Positions 63,401 to 64,000 of a stretch of DNA of 64,000 nucleotides are shown in pieces. The position numbers and the translations under genes are program-made. Source of the DNA: Clostridium tagluense (lineage in GTDB: Bacteria; Bacillota; Clostridia; Clostridiales; Clostridiaceae). Each line of letters begins with the position of its first letter. Within the stretch, counting starts at the first letter, position 1. Below the pieces are notes generated by a model, which was not told the DNA's origin, made no database searches, and saw nothing but the letters and a program-made list of their open reading frames with translations. Location of the stretch: the NCBI RefSeq assembly GCF_003865095.1, contig NZ_BHYK01000003.1, forward strand, positions 96,912 through 160,911, given 5' to 3'.

Positions 63401-64000
63401 TTTCCTTTTTTCCTTAACTCTTTCATGCCAATAACTGCCATATCCATCAATGTAACATCTCTACCTTTGTCCCCATAAACAAACTCTCTAGCATCTAAAT
63501 ATTCCTCGTAAGCCTTTTTAATTGGCTCTGAATATTTACCCTCTTCTATATAAACATCCTCAATCACAGTATTAAAGGTAGTATGCCTACAGTGATCTGA
63601 CCAATAGGTATCTATAACTTTTATCTCCGTTATGGTTGGGTCTCTCTTTTCAGTTTCCCTAAAGTATTCTCTGCAGTATTTTAAATCTTCAAAGCTCATA
63701 GCAAGACCCTTATCATTTAAAAATTCTCTTAAATCCACCTCATTCATATCAATAAAGGATTCTACTGTAGCTACTTCCTCTGGTTCATCAAAAATTTGCT
63801 GTAAATCATTTTGCTTTTCTAAACCTGTTTCTCTAGAGTCTACAGCATTTATACAATATTCTTTAATCTCATCTATTTCACTTTTAGTAATATTACCCTT
63901 TAATATTATAACTTTTGCTGTTTTAACTATAGGTTTATCCTTTTGAGTTAAAATTTGTATACACTCCGCAGCCGAATCTGCTCTTTGATCATATTGTCCT
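60493..64000 (-). CDS. purL: FGAM synthase, fused PurL, 5' end outside window
   Basis: The frame is open from the right edge to 60493, giving at least 1168 aa; an internal ATG at 63747 (MNEVDLREFLNDKG) is not the true start, because upstream codons in the same frame encode the conserved PurS-like/N-terminal part (GQYDQRADSAAECIQIL, KEYCINAVDSRE). Synthetase halves: DTYWSDHCRHTTF, FKNETHNHPTEIEPFGGA, GKDSMSGTFN. Glutaminase: VPVFPGTNCEYD, LGICNGFQAL with catalytic Cys, and SHGEGRF. Matches the large single-chain type of about 1250 aa. Terminated by its own hairpin, so separate from purE. Confidence 0.96.
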   Translation of the reverse strand, partial: GQYDQRADSAAECIQILTQKDKPIVKTAKVIILKGNITKSEIDEIKEYCINAVDSRETGLEKQNDLQQIFDEPEEVATVESFIDMNEVDLREFLNDKGLAMSFEDLKYCREYFRETEKRDPTITEIKVIDTYWSDHCRHTTFNTVIEDVYIEEGKYSEPIKKAYEEYLDAREFVYGDKGRDVTLMDMAVIGMKELRKKGKLQDLDVSDEINACSIIVEADIEGVKEKWLVMFKNETHNHPTEIEPFGGAATCLGGAIRDPLSGRSYVYQAMRVTGCGDPRSLISDTIKGKLPQRKITLEAAHGYSSYGNQIGLATGLVSEVYDEDFVAKRMEVGAVIGAVPCANVVRETPIAGDSVILLGGKTGRDGCGGATGSSKQHSDNSLRASGAEVQKGNAPTERKIQRLFRNPKVTKLIKRCNDFGAGGVSVAIGELADALIIDLDAVPKKYHGLDGTELAISESQERMAVVVRRQDAALFIKLSQEENLEAVEVAQITDDNRLKMVWKGKTIVDVSRSFLDTNGVKQCSDVKVSAPSESEYYFSKDIKRNSGKSIKKLWNDTLQDLNVCSQKGLVERFDSTIGAGTILMPFGGKFQKTPIQAMVAKLPVLIGNTNTGTIMSYGYNPKLSKWSPFHGAAYAVIDSVTKVVANGADYANVKLTFQEYFEKLSKDPQKWGKPFSALLGAYHVQKQFGIAAIGGKDSMSGTFNDMNVPPTLVSFAVDLVNTDKVISPEFKKQDSQVVLIYANICGDGLPDFEKLGQNYKLVKTLIDNGKVLSTYAVGTGGLAEAISKMCFGNRIGFKFERGIQVEQIFKEDYGSIVMEIDNSVLQELIKDNANIVVLGNTQKEPVITVLSETISLEEALCSWEGTLESVFTTKVNNAKINSFSDKIGVNSKPKSQAIIKIAKPRVIIPVFPGTNCEYDSMKAFERAGAQVEIMVVNNLSSRNIEESIKVMAEKIRNSQIVMLPGGFSAGDEPDGAGKFMATFFRNPIISESIHELLENRDGLILGICNGFQALIKLGLLPYGKIRSITENSPTLTYNEIGRHMSRMVKTKVVSNMSPWLSHLKIGDIHTIPVSHGEGRFVGSGQVIKKLFESGQVATQYVDFEGNPSYDIDFNPNGSMQAIEGITSLDGRIFGKMGHSERVGSNIAKNIIGEKEQKIFEAGVNYFK

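Overview
The window is strongly AT-rich and reads as the chromosome of an anaerobic, endospore-forming, motile Clostridium (sensu stricto type). The evidence is three alpha/beta-type small acid-soluble spore proteins, a single-chain pyruvate:ferredoxin oxidoreductase, FliY and CheC/CheD chemotaxis proteins, a FliW-CsrA pair and a clostridial pur operon with a fused PurL. The species cannot be fixed from the sequence. Almost every gene is on the minus strand; the exceptions are the three spore-protein genes, a GtrA-like gene and a TSUP transporter.

Region 1 (1-16.4 kb) is a late flagellar locus. In the direction of transcription it begins with flgM-flgN-flgK-flgL-fliW-csrA-flaG-orf-fliS-fliD-fliT, starting at a sigma-D promoter (16448-16474) and ending at a terminator (8100-8131). 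Next come a coiled-coil gene with 14-residue repeats, a 441-aa flagellin with its own sigma-D promoter, a sensor kinase/response regulator pair, two very small extra csrA genes, and two nearly identical 272-aa flagellin genes in tandem. RNA hairpins that display AGGA in the loop (the CsrA recognition core) recur in the leaders of all three flagellins and around the small csrA next to the tandem pair. This looks like an elaborate CsrA/FliW post-transcriptional circuit and is the most interesting system in the window.

Region 2 (16.6-27.3 kb) is a chemotaxis/switch operon: fapA-like, cheW, cheD, cheB, cheR, cheA, cheC, cheY, cheW, fliM, fliY. The fliM gene has an apparent one-base frameshift: the missing C-terminal segment is intact in the next frame and overlaps the fliY start.

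Region 3 (27.3-52.6 kb) holds housekeeping and accessory genes: a class IV aminotransferase, a HAD phosphatase, a Cys-rich DUF1292 protein, PFOR, flavodoxin, a beta-CASP nuclease, murG, three SASP genes, recJ-like, an M16 peptidase, gtrA-like, parC/parE, mnmH (selU), a holin-like protein, an rlmD-type methyltransferase, an RDD-like membrane protein, a TSUP transporter, a NUDIX hydrolase and a lone ATP-cone protein. A 110-bp inverted-repeat element with compensatory base changes occurs three times in full and once truncated.

Region 4 (52.6-64 kb) starts with a gene-free stretch that holds a compact structured RNA-like element with two AGGAC pentaloops. It is followed (reading leftwards from the right edge) by purL, cut by the window edge, and the purE-C-F-M-N-H-D operon with a sigma-A promoter and two PurBox-like operators upstream of purE.
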